NCBI RefSeq assembly: GCF_019931215.1
Contig: NZ_JAIOUB010000004.1
Span: 248,001-312,000, forward strand
DNA from: Alcanivorax limicola
GTDB lineage: Bacteria; Pseudomonadota; Gammaproteobacteria; Pseudomonadales; Alcanivoracaceae
DNA length: 64,000 nucleotides
Direction of reading: 5' to 3'
Within the stretch, counting starts at the first letter, position 1; every line of letters begins with the position of its first letter. This document shows positions 25,770-35,713 of this stretch, piece by piece. The position numbers and the translations under genes were made by a program. The notes under the pieces were generated by a model that did no database searches, was not told where the DNA came from, and saw nothing but the letters and a program-made list of their open reading frames with translations.

Positions 25770-28217
25770 TCAGATCTGGGTCTCAAGGGCCAGCGCATCG
25801 CCCGGCTCCTGAATGAAAAACCCCTGAAAGTGGCGAATGCCGAAATCCCAGAAGGCCGCAAATATCTGGGCATCCTCGATACTGGCCGCCACTACGTTCT
25901 CTGCCCCACCGACATACTCGATCAGTCGTTTCAGGGCAGGCTCCGCTTCGGCGCGCTGGCGAATGCGCTGGTTCCAGCTGGCATCCAGTTTGATCATGTC
26001 CGGCCGCACCACCTCGGTCAGCAGGCCGCTGTCTCCCTCGGCAGCCACCTCATCGATGATCACGCCACAGTGCATCGTGTGCAGATGCCCGAAGAATTCC
26101 GCCACCCGCGCCGGCTGTCGCAGCACAAACCGCTCTGGCAGGGAAAAGTACACGCGCCGCGCGCCTTTCAGGCGTGAGTTCTGCAGTGCATTGGCAATGA
26201 AAGGCAGTATCTTGTCCAGTGTCTCGCTCACGGGCGACAACCTGATCACGACGGCCCAGGATTCCGCCTCCTTGCCGCGCAAGGTCGTCATTTCGTTGAT
26301 CGTATGTTCAATCACCCAACGGTCCAGGCCGGACAACCCCCCGTCGGCATAATGCTCCACGAAGTTGAGGAACTGATCCGGTGGGTAGATGTTGCCCGCG
26401 TCATCCTCGAGCCGCACCGACACCTCGAACAAGGGTTCATTGCTTTCCAGGTTGACGATCGGCTGAAAGAACAACTTGTAACCCCGGGCGCTGATTGCCT
26501 TGCGTACCGCCTGATCAGCAGGCTGGCGCGCCTTGCTCTTGACACTGCTGGCAAGCACCGTGGTGCCCGCCTTGTTTTTCAGTGCCTCGGCACAGGCTTT
26601 TTCCGTGGCGAGCAGCGCCTGTTCAACATTGCCCTGGCTGCCGTCCAGCAGCACCGCACCCAGACTGAAAACGGCATTCTGGCCTTCGCCTGACACAAAA
26701 TCCGTTTCCGCCAACTGCTGGCGCAGCTTCTCGACGAACTCCTCGGCAAGCTCGTTATCCGGCATGCTCACCCGCAGCAGGAATACAAATTCACCCCACA
26801 GGCAGCCCTGACCGGCAATGGCCGGGTGCGCCGCCAGCTGCCGCTCGATCCGATCCTGCAACGCCGCCGCCGCGACAACGCCGTGGCGCTGACGCAGGTA
26901 ATCGCTGTTGCTGACCATCAGATGCAGCAGCAACTCCCCGGCCGAATCACCGCGCAGTCGACGCGCGGCCAGCGCATTATTCAATTCGCCCAGGAAAAAC
27001 GCGCGGTTCTGTAGCCCTTCCGGGCTCTGCCGAACGCTGGCCATCTGCATGCGCCGCGACACCTGTCGCGCTTTATCGAGGTGCAGTCGCAGTTTCTGGA
27101 CCAGCACCTTCTCATCCAGCGGCTTGGTCAGGAAGGCATTGCCGACAATGCTGAACTCTTCCTGATGATCAAAGGCGCTGGCATCACCCGAGACAAAAAT
27201 AATCGGAATATCCAGATACCGGGAATCCTGACGCAGCAGGCGTGCCACTTCCACGCCATTGATGCCCGGCATCTGATAATCCAGCACCAGAATATCCGGC
27301 CTGACCCGTTCCATCGCATCCAGAATGCCCAGCGGCTGATTCAACACCTTCACGCTGAAACCGGCGGCTTCCATGGCCGTGCGCAGCCAGTCACTGAGCT
27401 GCACATCGTCATCCACCACCAGCACGCGCTCGCGATTGGCATCACGGTGTGTGAGCAGCGACTCGAGCCGGGCCTTCAGATCAGACTGCGCGACCGGCTT
27501 GGGCAGATAACTGGCCGCGCCAGCACGCAACGCTCGCAGCCGTGACATCACATCCGTACGCGCGGAGAGCATGACCACCGGCACGACCAGCCCACGCCGT
27601 TCGCGCACCGTCGTCAACCAGTCCACGCCGCCCATGGGCGCATCAGGGAAACTGACGTCCAGCAATAACAGGTCAAAACTGCTGCGACTGAGCGCCTGCT
27701 CAAAGTCCTCCGGCGTGCTGAACCAGATGGCCTCACAGCCCCACTGTTCGAGCCACAACCGCAGCTGACCCGCCAGCACTTCGTCGTCTTCTACCAGAGC
27801 AATACGCGCATTGAGCCCGCTGTCGGCGACAGCCGGCGCGGGCACGTCAGCGGTGGCGGCTGTTTCTGCTGCACGTTTGCCCTTCAGAGCCGCATCCAGT
27901 GCCCGAACGAGCCCCTGCATGGCCGCATCGATCGCTTCACGGCGCGCCGCGGATGCGACCTCGCCGGTTTCCAGCAAGGGGCTGAGCAGGTTTTCCAGCT
28001 CACGGGCGGCCACCGTAATACCCTGATAACCGAATGTGGTGCCGCTACCGGCAAGCTTGTGTGCGGTCTGGTACATGGCCTGCACAGACGGCGCCTCCCA
28101 GCTGACATGCCGAAGCCTGCGCCAATGCTCATTGAGCACTTTGGCGTGCGCCGGCAAGGCCTTGAGGTATTGCAGACGCAACTCCCTCATTTTTTGTGCA
28201 TAGGCGTCGTCTGTCAT
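25770..28217 (-). CDS. Hybrid signalling protein: Hpt-REC-REC-degenerate GGDEF-degenerate EAL
   Basis: 815 residues. The N-terminal Hpt domain carries the phosphorylatable His53 in AHKLAGSG. Two receiver domains follow, with phospho-Asp187 (LLLLDVSF) and Asp313 (ILVLDYQMPG) and their conserved Lys in LPKP and LTKP. A GGDEF-like domain (about 400-560) has WGEF in place of GGDEF. The EAL-like domain (about 570-815) has EVS at residues 598-600 in place of EAL and DEVAAEG in place of the DDFGTG loop, though DMIKLD and the final GFFIQEP are kept. It is therefore unlikely to make or cut cyclic di-GMP and may bind it or partner proteins instead. Single gene, no linked histidine kinase. Confidence 0.88.
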   Translation of the reverse strand: MTDDAYAQKMRELRLQYLKALPAHAKVLNEHWRRLRHVSWEAPSVQAMYQTAHKLAGSGTTFGYQGITVAARELENLLSPLLETGEVASAARREAIDAAMQGLVRALDAALKGKRAAETAATADVPAPAVADSGLNARIALVEDDEVLAGQLRLWLEQWGCEAIWFSTPEDFEQALSRSSFDLLLLDVSFPDAPMGGVDWLTTVRERRGLVVPVVMLSARTDVMSRLRALRAGAASYLPKPVAQSDLKARLESLLTHRDANRERVLVVDDDVQLSDWLRTAMEAAGFSVKVLNQPLGILDAMERVRPDILVLDYQMPGINGVEVARLLRQDSRYLDIPIIFVSGDASAFDHQEEFSIVGNAFLTKPLDEKVLVQKLRLHLDKARQVSRRMQMASVRQSPEGLQNRAFFLGELNNALAARRLRGDSAGELLLHLMVSNSDYLRQRHGVVAAAALQDRIERQLAAHPAIAGQGCLWGEFVFLLRVSMPDNELAEEFVEKLRQQLAETDFVSGEGQNAVFSLGAVLLDGSQGNVEQALLATEKACAEALKNKAGTTVLASSVKSKARQPADQAVRKAISARGYKLFFQPIVNLESNEPLFEVSVRLEDDAGNIYPPDQFLNFVEHYADGGLSGLDRWVIEHTINEMTTLRGKEAESWAVVIRLSPVSETLDKILPFIANALQNSRLKGARRVYFSLPERFVLRQPARVAEFFGHLHTMHCGVIIDEVAAEGDSGLLTEVVRPDMIKLDASWNQRIRQRAEAEPALKRLIEYVGGAENVVAASIEDAQIFAAFWDFGIRHFQGFFIQEPGDALALETQI

Positions 28218-28244
28218 GCGCTCTCTACCCCCAGCCCCGGACCG

Positions 28245-28403
28245 TTACTTCTTGCCGATAATATAGACGGCATGTATGACGCCGGGGAAATACCCCAGCA
28301 GGGTCAACAGAATATTGAGCCAGAATGCGCCACCGATACCCACTTGGAGAAACACACCCAGCGGCGGTAGCAAAACGGCAAAGATAATACGGATGATATC
28401 CAT
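28245..28403 (-). CDS. YqaE/Pmp3-family small membrane protein
   Basis: 52 residues, two membrane helices, with the family pattern PPLGVFLQVGIGGAFWLNILLTLLGYFPGVIHAVYII. Members are stress-linked hydrophobic peptides of the plasma membrane (UPF0057). The start is ATG 28403; the open frame upstream to 28568 has no homology. The gene follows the signalling gene's start by 27 bp on the same strand, upstream of it in transcription, so the two may share a transcript. Confidence 0.9.
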   Translation of the reverse strand: MDIIRIIFAVLLPPLGVFLQVGIGGAFWLNILLTLLGYFPGVIHAVYIIGKK

Positions 28404-28538
28404 GTCCTGATCTCCCTGATGATTCCGGGAGCGCCCTGTGCAGGCGCAGCTTTCCCCATCATGGACGAAGCTGCGACAGAACGGCAATGAAGGAGCGTAA
28501 TTTTTTGCAAAGCTGAGGAGTGGGTACGGGGCGGGGAG

Positions 28539-28577
28539 AACAATGATGTGATGGTAATGTGCCATCACATCATTGTT
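28539..28577. repeat. Perfect 16-bp inverted repeat between purA and yqaE-type gene
   Basis: Left arm 28539-28554 (AACAATGATGTGATGG), 7-nt loop, right arm 28562-28577, no mismatch. It is more AT-rich than its surroundings and has no T-run on either side. It may end the purA transcript, protect the 3' end, or bind a protein. Confidence 0.8.
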
Positions 28578-28620
28578 GTTCGGGGTCGTGCCTGTGTGCG
28601 GTCAGACCCGACAGTCCGAC

Positions 28621-29919
<1,299 letters not shown>

Positions 29920-29937
29920 TCAACTGATCCGCGAAAA

Positions 29938-31113
29938 TTAAAGGGAAACGATACGCCACTGCGGGCCATCGGCCACCAGTTGACGGTCACAACCTAGCTC
30001 TGCCGGGTCATTATCCGCCCCCGGCAGCGCCTGCACCACCCGCTCGCCCGAAGCGCGCAGACGGGTTATTTCTGCCGCCAGCGGCCCGGAGGCCCCCGCC
30101 GGCGCAAGAATGCCACGAAACGTCACCGGCACCTGACAGGCCGCCAGCAATTTCAGATCGGCACTGAAGCCCGTGGCCGGCCGCGCACGGCCGAACACTT
30201 CACCAATGTGATCATAACGCCCGCCCTTGGCCAGCGGCTCGCTGAAACCATGGCGATAGGCCGCGAAGATGCAGCCCGTGTGGTAGTGATAGCCCCGCAG
30301 CTCGCCCAGGTCCGGGTGCAACTGCACCGCCGGAAAGGCGTCCGCGACACGCTCCGCCAGGGCCGCCAGCTTGGCCAGCTCCGCCAGCACCGCAGCGCCG
30401 GTATCCGCCAGCAGGGCGGCGGCACGCGCCAAGGCGCCCTCACCCGCCAACCAGGGCAACGCCGCCAGGGCCGATGCCACCGGCGCCGGCATGTCACGAC
30501 TGGCAATGAACGCATCCAGTTCTGTGCGTGCCTTGCGCAGGTAAATATCCGACAGGCTCGCTTCATCGGCCTCATTGAGGCCCGCAGCGCGCACCAGCTC
30601 GCGATAGATCGCCACGTTACCCAGGTCCAGTGTGACGTCCGCAACACCGGATTCCGCCAGCGTGGTCAGCATCAGACCGATGACTTCCGCATCACTGTCG
30701 ACGCCATCGTGGCCGAACAGCTCCACACCCACCTGATAGGGAATCCGGGAGCCGCCGGGCAGGGCCGCCCGGGTGCGCAACGCCGTGCTGCAGTAACACA
30801 GACGGCTGGGGGCATTGCGGCGCAAACTGTGGGCGTCGATGCGAGCGACCTGCGGCGTGATATCTGCACGCACCCCCATCAGCCGCCCGCTGAGCTGGTC
30901 CGTCAGCTTGAAGGTTTCCCGCTCCAGGTCCCGGCCAGCGCCATTCAGCAGCGACTCCAGGAACTCGATCAATGGCGGAAACACCAGCTGATAGCCCCAG
31001 CGATCGTAGAGATCCAGCAGGCGCCGGCGCAGGCCTTCTATGACGGCCGCCCCCTCTGGCAGGATCTCTTCGACCCCCTCAGGCAGCAGCCACTGTTCTT
31101 CACGATTCATCAT
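29938..31113 (-). CDS. hisZ: ATP phosphoribosyltransferase regulatory subunit HisZ
   Basis: 391 residues resembling the catalytic core of histidyl-tRNA synthetase, with motif 2-like FKLTDQLSGRLMGVRADITPQVARIDA and the YGGRYD-like stretch GGRYDHIGEVFG. It lacks the tRNA-binding domain. HisZ activates a short-form HisG, so such a HisG should be encoded elsewhere. Two starts in tandem (ATGATG, 31113 or 31110). Only about 30 nt separate it from the hflC terminator, so its transcription may depend on read-through. Confidence 0.95.
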   Translation of the reverse strand: MMNREEQWLLPEGVEEILPEGAAVIEGLRRRLLDLYDRWGYQLVFPPLIEFLESLLNGAGRDLERETFKLTDQLSGRLMGVRADITPQVARIDAHSLRRNAPSRLCYCSTALRTRAALPGGSRIPYQVGVELFGHDGVDSDAEVIGLMLTTLAESGVADVTLDLGNVAIYRELVRAAGLNEADEASLSDIYLRKARTELDAFIASRDMPAPVASALAALPWLAGEGALARAAALLADTGAAVLAELAKLAALAERVADAFPAVQLHPDLGELRGYHYHTGCIFAAYRHGFSEPLAKGGRYDHIGEVFGRARPATGFSADLKLLAACQVPVTFRGILAPAGASGPLAAEITRLRASGERVVQALPGADNDPAELGCDRQLVADGPQWRIVSL

Positions 31114-31141
31114 AGGTCATACGTCAGAGGTCATACGTCAG
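31114..31141. repeat. Perfect 14-bp tandem duplication before hisZ
   Basis: AGGTCATACGTCAG at 31114-31127 and again at 31128-31141, directly abutting the hisZ start. In the gene direction it creates a five-codon reading frame (ATGACCTCTGACGTATGA) ending in overlapping start/stop signals before hisZ. Confidence 0.9.
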
Positions 31142-31146
31142 ACAGC

Positions 31147-31175
31147 AAAACGCCGGGCGGTTATCGCCCGGCGTT
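31147..31175 (-). terminator. Intrinsic terminator after hflC
   Basis: AACGCCGGGCG (31149-31159) pairs with CGCCCGGCGTT (31165-31175), loop of five. Read on the minus strand it is followed by TTTT (complement of 31147-31150), then GCTG. It closes the hfq-hflX-hflK-hflC unit. Confidence 0.75.
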
Positions 31176-31250
31176 GCGCATGGTAGCACTTTGCTCCGGC
31201 CCAGGCACTCTTATCCATCGGTATCAGAGCGCATCAGGCCGGGGCCGTGA

Positions 31251-32306
31251 TCAGTTGCCGGTCGAGCTCTTCAGGTAACGGAAGAAGTCACCATCAGGCT
31301 CCAGCACCATCACGTCGCCTGCGCCCCGGAAGGTTTCCCGGTAGGCCTGCAGGCTGCGGTAGAACTTGTAGAACTCGCGCTCGCGGTTATAGGCATTGGC
31401 GTAGATACGCGCGGCGGTAGCATCCCCTTCACCGCGCATCTGCTCGGCATCACGGAATGCGTTGGCCAGCAAAACGGTGCGCTGACGCTCCGCGCCGGCA
31501 CGGATGATCTCCGCTGCCTCGCGACCTTCCGAACGGTGCCGCGCAGCATCACGGGCCCGCTCGGCGCGCATCCGGTCGAACACCCGCTCACGCACTTCGC
31601 TCGGCCAGTCCACCTGCTTGACGCGAATATCGACCACGTCGATACCGAAGTCTTCCAGCGCATCGCCGCGAACATCCGCCAGCACGCTGACCATCAGCTG
31701 CTCACGCGCGTCGTGCTGCGGGTCCATACGGGCCGCTTCTTCGGCGGTGATGGTTTCCAGCGGCTCATCGTCGGAACGGGAGCCGTCGCCAATTCCCAGG
31801 TCACGTGCGGTCAGCTCGCCATTCTCATCCGGCATGGCACTGTCAGGATCGACGATGACCTCCCGACGCCCCGCCACAACCTGTTGCACGGTGCGCTGTG
31901 CCACGGCGTTACGCAGCCGCTCCGCCACCCGGGCATTCAGACGCTGCTGGGCGATCTCGCGCATCCGCTCGGAGGTATTGACCCCGCCGCCGCCGATCAC
32001 TGTGACGTACTTCTGCACGTCTTCCACACGCCAGATCACGAAGGAACTGACATCCATGAGCTTGCGCTCGGAAGTCAGATAGGACTGCGCGGGCAGCTCA
32101 TACGCTGTGGCGCGCCCATCCACTTTCAACACCTGGTCAATGAACGGCATCTTGCCGTGAATGCCAGGCTGGATATCCGTACGCACAATTTCCTGAAAGC
32201 GCTTGAGTACCGCACGTTCGGTTTCGTTAACAATGAAATACGAGTCCAGCGCCACGATCACCAGGAACAGACCGGCGACCAGACCCATAAGGCTTCTTGG
32301 GGACAT
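31251..32306 (-). CDS. hflC: Protease modulator HflC
   Basis: 351 residues: one N-terminal transmembrane helix (residues 5-25), then a SPFH/band-7 domain ending in the 'AEIIRAGAERQRTVLLANAFRDAEQMRGEGDA' helix. With HflK it cages FtsH in the inner membrane. An insert around residues 150-200 (acidic, SDDEPLETITAEEAARM) makes it longer than E. coli HflC, as in Pseudomonas. Its ATG overlaps the hflK stop (TGATG). Confidence 0.96.
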   Translation of the reverse strand: MSPRSLMGLVAGLFLVIVALDSYFIVNETERAVLKRFQEIVRTDIQPGIHGKMPFIDQVLKVDGRATAYELPAQSYLTSERKLMDVSSFVIWRVEDVQKYVTVIGGGGVNTSERMREIAQQRLNARVAERLRNAVAQRTVQQVVAGRREVIVDPDSAMPDENGELTARDLGIGDGSRSDDEPLETITAEEAARMDPQHDAREQLMVSVLADVRGDALEDFGIDVVDIRVKQVDWPSEVRERVFDRMRAERARDAARHRSEGREAAEIIRAGAERQRTVLLANAFRDAEQMRGEGDATAARIYANAYNREREFYKFYRSLQAYRETFRGAGDVMVLEPDGDFFRYLKSSTGN

Positions 32307-33535
32307 CAGCGCACCTCCCGGCTACGACCATACAGACTTTGCTGCTGCGAACTCCGCGCACCCGAGGACGTACCGCTGCTACCACTGCTACCGGCACTAC
32401 TGCCGTCGCGCGTGGGCACAGACGTGCGCTCGGCGCCATCAGAAGAGGAACCACTCCGCTCCTGGTGTTGCTTCATGATCTGATCAAGCGGCAGGTAAAT
32501 CAGGCTGTCGCCGCCCTGCACATCCACCAGCACCTTGCTGCTGTTGCCGATCACTTCCTGCATGGTTTCGATATACAGACGCTCGCGGGTTACCTCCGGC
32601 GCGTTGTTGTACTCGGTCAACAGCGCCATGAAACGATCCGCTTCACCCGTGGCGCGCGCTTCCACTTCTGCCCGATAGGCTTCCGCTTCTTCACGCAACC
32701 GCTGAGCGCGGCCACGCGCTTCCGGGATAATGGCATTGGCGTAGGATTCGGCCTCTTTCTGGAAGCGGTCTTCATCCTCACGGGCCCGGGTCACATCCTG
32801 GAAGGCATCCCGCACCGCCGCCGGCGCCTGGGTGCTGTCGAGCACCACGGCGGATACCAGCAGACCGGTAGAATAAGTATCCAGATAATCCTGCAGGCGC
32901 GTCTGCACCTCGGAACGCAGGCTTTCCCGCTCAGAGCTCAGTACGGCGTTGATCGTCTTGCTGCCGACCACATGACGCAGCGCGCTCTCTGTGGCGTTAC
33001 GCAACACGCTCTCGGAATTGGCCACCTTCAACAGGTACGCCGCCGGGTCCAGAACCCGATACTGCACATCCAGCGTCACGCTGACGATGTTGGTGTCACC
33101 ACTGAGCATCTCTTCGCTGATGCGGTGGCTGTTGACCTGGGTCACGTTGATCTTGTGATATTCCTCGAACGGCGGCAGATGCCAGTTCAGACCCGGATCG
33201 ACGATACGGTGCAATTTGCCGAAGCGCAGCACCACACCCTGCTCGGCAGAGTCCACCTGGAAGAAGGCCCAGAAGCCGTATACAAAGATCAGCACGGCAA
33301 TCACGATGGCCACAATGCTGCCGGAAGGGGCACTGCCACCGCCGCTGCGCTTGTTGCCACCGCCGCCGCCAAAGGCGCCGCCGAGCTTGTCCTTGAGGTT
33401 GCGAATCACCTCATCCAGGTCCGGTGGCCCCTGGTCGTTGTTGCCGCCATTATTGCCACCGTTGTTGCCGCCACCTTTACCGCCGCCACCCCAGGGGTCC
33501 CGCGGCTTTTGTCCGCCAGGTTCGTTCCAGGCCAT
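32306..33535 (-). CDS. hflK: Protease modulator HflK
   Basis: 409 residues: a Gly/Asn-rich cytoplasmic N-terminus (NNGGNNGGNNDQGPPDLDE), a transmembrane helix near residue 75-95, and an SPFH domain with the AEAYRAEVEARATGEADRFMALL helix. The C-terminal tail is Ser/Gly-rich. It forms the FtsH-HflKC complex. hflX lies 69 bp upstream. Confidence 0.96.
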   Translation of the reverse strand: MAWNEPGGQKPRDPWGGGGKGGGNNGGNNGGNNDQGPPDLDEVIRNLKDKLGGAFGGGGGNKRSGGGSAPSGSIVAIVIAVLIFVYGFWAFFQVDSAEQGVVLRFGKLHRIVDPGLNWHLPPFEEYHKINVTQVNSHRISEEMLSGDTNIVSVTLDVQYRVLDPAAYLLKVANSESVLRNATESALRHVVGSKTINAVLSSERESLRSEVQTRLQDYLDTYSTGLLVSAVVLDSTQAPAAVRDAFQDVTRAREDEDRFQKEAESYANAIIPEARGRAQRLREEAEAYRAEVEARATGEADRFMALLTEYNNAPEVTRERLYIETMQEVIGNSSKVLVDVQGGDSLIYLPLDQIMKQHQERSGSSSDGAERTSVPTRDGSSAGSSGSSGTSSGARSSQQQSLYGRSREVR

Positions 33536-33604
33536 CGAATTCTCCGTCAGTCTTGCTCAGCTACCCCGCCTGACACGCCAGCAGGTCCGCGTTTCGCGCG
33601 AACC

Positions 33605-34981
33605 CTACCGGCCATCCGGCGAGCGTGAGCGGGAAGGATTGTAGGAAGGGGTTTCATCCCCTGCAACCGCCGCAGGCGTGACATCAGCCTCCAGCAACCC
33701 TTCACCGCGCAACAGTCGTTCAAAATGGATGCGGTTGACCCGCACCCGCAGTAACAGATTCCCGGACTCATCCAACTGCTCGTCCAGTACTTCACCCGCC
33801 TCGTGCAATCGCGCCCGCATGCGCCCGGAATCCGCCGGCAGGCGAATCCAGCGATCCACCCAGCCCGTCGCCAGGCGCTCCGCCATGGCATCATACAGCA
33901 GTTCCAGCCCCTCGCCGGTATGCGCCGACAACCAGACGCGCCAGGGCTTGCCCTGCTCGTCCCGCTCGATGCGCGGCGCCTCACCGGCCAGGTCGACCTT
34001 GTTATACACGTGCAGCACTGGCAACTCGTCAGCGCTGATTTCCTCCAGCACCTCGTTCACCGCCATCACATTGCGGTCGCGGTCCTCTGCGGCGCAATCC
34101 GTGACATGCAGCAACAGACTCGCCCCCAGCGTCTCTTCCAGCGTAGCACGAAACGCATCGACCAGCCGGTGCGGCAGGTGCCGGATGAAGCCCACGGTGT
34201 CCGCCAGAATGGCTGGCCCGACCCCCGGCACCCGCACTCGGCGCAGGGTCGGGTCCAGCGTAGCGAACAACTTATCCGCTACATATACCTCGGCCTGCGT
34301 GAGCACATTGAAAAGGGTCGACTTGCCCGCGTTGGTATAGCCCACCAGTGAAATCAGCGGAATCTCGGAGCGCTCACGCGCCCGCCGCCCCTGGGCACGC
34401 TGGCTGCGCACCTTGGTCAGCCGCCCTTCGATGCTGCGAATACGCTCGCGCACCAGACGGCGGTCCGTTTCCAGCTGGGTCTCACCGGGCCCGCGCAGGC
34501 CAATGCCGCCTTTCTGCCGCTCCAGGTGGGTCCAGCCACGCACCAGTCGCGTGGACAAATGACGCAATTGCGCCAGCTCCACCTGTAACCGACCCTCATG
34601 GGTGCGGGCACGCTGGGCAAAGATATCCAGAATCAGGCCAGTGCGATCCAGCACCCGGCACTTGAGCGCGCGCTCCAGGTTGCGCTCCTGGCCGGGGCTG
34701 AGGATATGGTTGAACAGCACCACATCGGCTTCGTGCTCACTGACCACCGCGGCGATTTCCTCGACCTTGCCGGACCCTGCATAGGTCGCCGGCTCCGGAC
34801 GATCCCGCCGCCCGGTGATCTCCGCCACCGGCGCTACGCCACTGGAAACCACCAAGTGGTGAAATTCTTCCAGATCTTCGTGGCCGGCACCGTCAGGCAG
34901 GTCGATATGCACCAGTACGGCGCGTTCCGGCAACTGGTCGTTGTCGGGGGATGTGTGTTCGGGACGTTCAAAGAATTCCAT
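33605..34981 (-). CDS. hflX: Ribosome-splitting GTPase HflX
   Basis: 458 residues: an N-terminal nucleotide-binding HflX domain ('AGSGKVEEIA', 'DRTGLILDIFAQRARTHEG', 'GGIGLRGPGETQLE') followed by a classic G domain (GYTNAGKSTLFN, DTVGFIRHLP, NKVD). HflX splits stalled 70S ribosomes under heat stress. The C-terminal extension after residue 390 is typical of gammaproteobacteria. It follows hfq by 142 bp. Confidence 0.97.
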   Translation of the reverse strand: MEFFERPEHTSPDNDQLPERAVLVHIDLPDGAGHEDLEEFHHLVVSSGVAPVAEITGRRDRPEPATYAGSGKVEEIAAVVSEHEADVVLFNHILSPGQERNLERALKCRVLDRTGLILDIFAQRARTHEGRLQVELAQLRHLSTRLVRGWTHLERQKGGIGLRGPGETQLETDRRLVRERIRSIEGRLTKVRSQRAQGRRARERSEIPLISLVGYTNAGKSTLFNVLTQAEVYVADKLFATLDPTLRRVRVPGVGPAILADTVGFIRHLPHRLVDAFRATLEETLGASLLLHVTDCAAEDRDRNVMAVNEVLEEISADELPVLHVYNKVDLAGEAPRIERDEQGKPWRVWLSAHTGEGLELLYDAMAERLATGWVDRWIRLPADSGRMRARLHEAGEVLDEQLDESGNLLLRVRVNRIHFERLLRGEGLLEADVTPAAVAGDETPSYNPSRSRSPDGR

Positions 34982-35123
34982 AGCATACCGGTTTGCGAGA
35001 AGGTAAGCGGGCCATCAACCGGTCGACGGAACAGGAGGGAGACAGCCAGAGCGCCACGCGCGCAATTGCGCCCGTAACGCTCCAGACAGCCAGGTGGTGC
35101 TCAGATTTCTGACAATGCCAGGT

Positions 35124-35402
35124 TCAGGCGTTGCCGGGGTAGCCATCGTCGTTCGGCTGACCCATTGCCGGATTACCGCCAACGGGACCGGCTGCACGCG
35201 GATTGCGCGCCGGAACCACGGTGGAAATCGCGTGCTTGTAGACCATCTGACTGACTGCGTTTTTCAGCAGCACCACGTACTGGTCGAAAGATTCGATCTG
35301 TCCCTGCAGCTTGATGCCGTTAACCAGAAAGATAGAAACGGGGATACGTTCCTTCCTCAGGGCGTTGAGAAAAGGGTCTTGTAGCGAGTGCCCTTTCGAC
35401 AT
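35124..35402 (-). CDS. hfq: RNA chaperone Hfq
   Basis: 92 residues. [46 protein letters not shown] is the Sm1 region and [10 protein letters not shown] the Sm2 motif. The tail is short and Gly/Asn/Pro-rich. Hfq matches small RNAs to mRNA targets. The start is ATG 35402 with AAGGAG just upstream. It lies between miaA and hflX, the standard arrangement; see the heat-shock-type promoter upstream. Confidence 0.98.
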   Translation of the reverse strand: MSKGHSLQDPFLNALRKERIPVSIFLVNGIKLQGQIESFDQYVVLLKNAVSQMVYKHAISTVVPARNPRAAGPVGGNPAMGQPNDDGYPGNA

Positions 35403-35539
35403 GGTGATTCTCCTTGAAGTACAAGCAAGTAAAAAGTAACGCCCTACAAGATCGATTGTCGGCAAACCGCCGAAGCAAATATCCTGGGGCAATCAGCGCA
35501 AATTGCCGGGCAGCGCACCCGGCTCCGTCACAAAGTGAT

Positions 35540-35567
35540 GTATGCGGCCAAGCCTTGTCTTTTCAAG
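35540..35567 (-). promoter_or_regulatory. Heat-shock (sigma-32-like) promoter of hfq
   Basis: On the minus strand: CTTGAAA (complement of 35561-35567), 13-bp spacer, CCGCATAC (complement of 35540-35547). The E. coli sigma-32 consensus is CTTGAAA with CCCCATNT at 13-17 bp: the -35 is exact and five of seven fixed -10 positions match. E. coli hfq is known to have a sigma-32 promoter. A second CTTGAAA lies exactly 14 bp further upstream. Confidence 0.55.
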
Positions 35568-35587
35568 ACAGCCTTTTCAAGACAGCC
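35560..35587. repeat. Perfect 14-bp tandem duplication upstream of hfq
   Basis: TTTTCAAGACAGCC at 35560-35573 and 35574-35587. On the hfq strand each copy carries one CTTGAAA. Confidence 0.95.
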
Positions 35588-35713
35588 AAACGCCACTTTG
35601 TAGCAGTTGTGGACACCGGCCAAACCAGCCAGTGTCGCCCTTTTCGTCATCGGTACGGTGAGAAGGTTCCCCCGCCCTGTCCTGTCATTACCGTTCGTCC
35701 ATTACTCTATGCG

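Larger units (their letters stand above)
35403..35713 (-). other. 311-bp gap between miaA and hfq: hfq leader and promoters
   Basis: No gene is seen. It holds a sigma-32-like promoter (35540-35567), a 14-bp tandem repeat (35560-35587) and a small hairpin GCCGGG-CAGCGCA-CCCGGC (35505-35523) within the ~130-nt hfq leader. The rest, up to the miaA stop, shows no recognisable signal. Confidence 0.7.
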
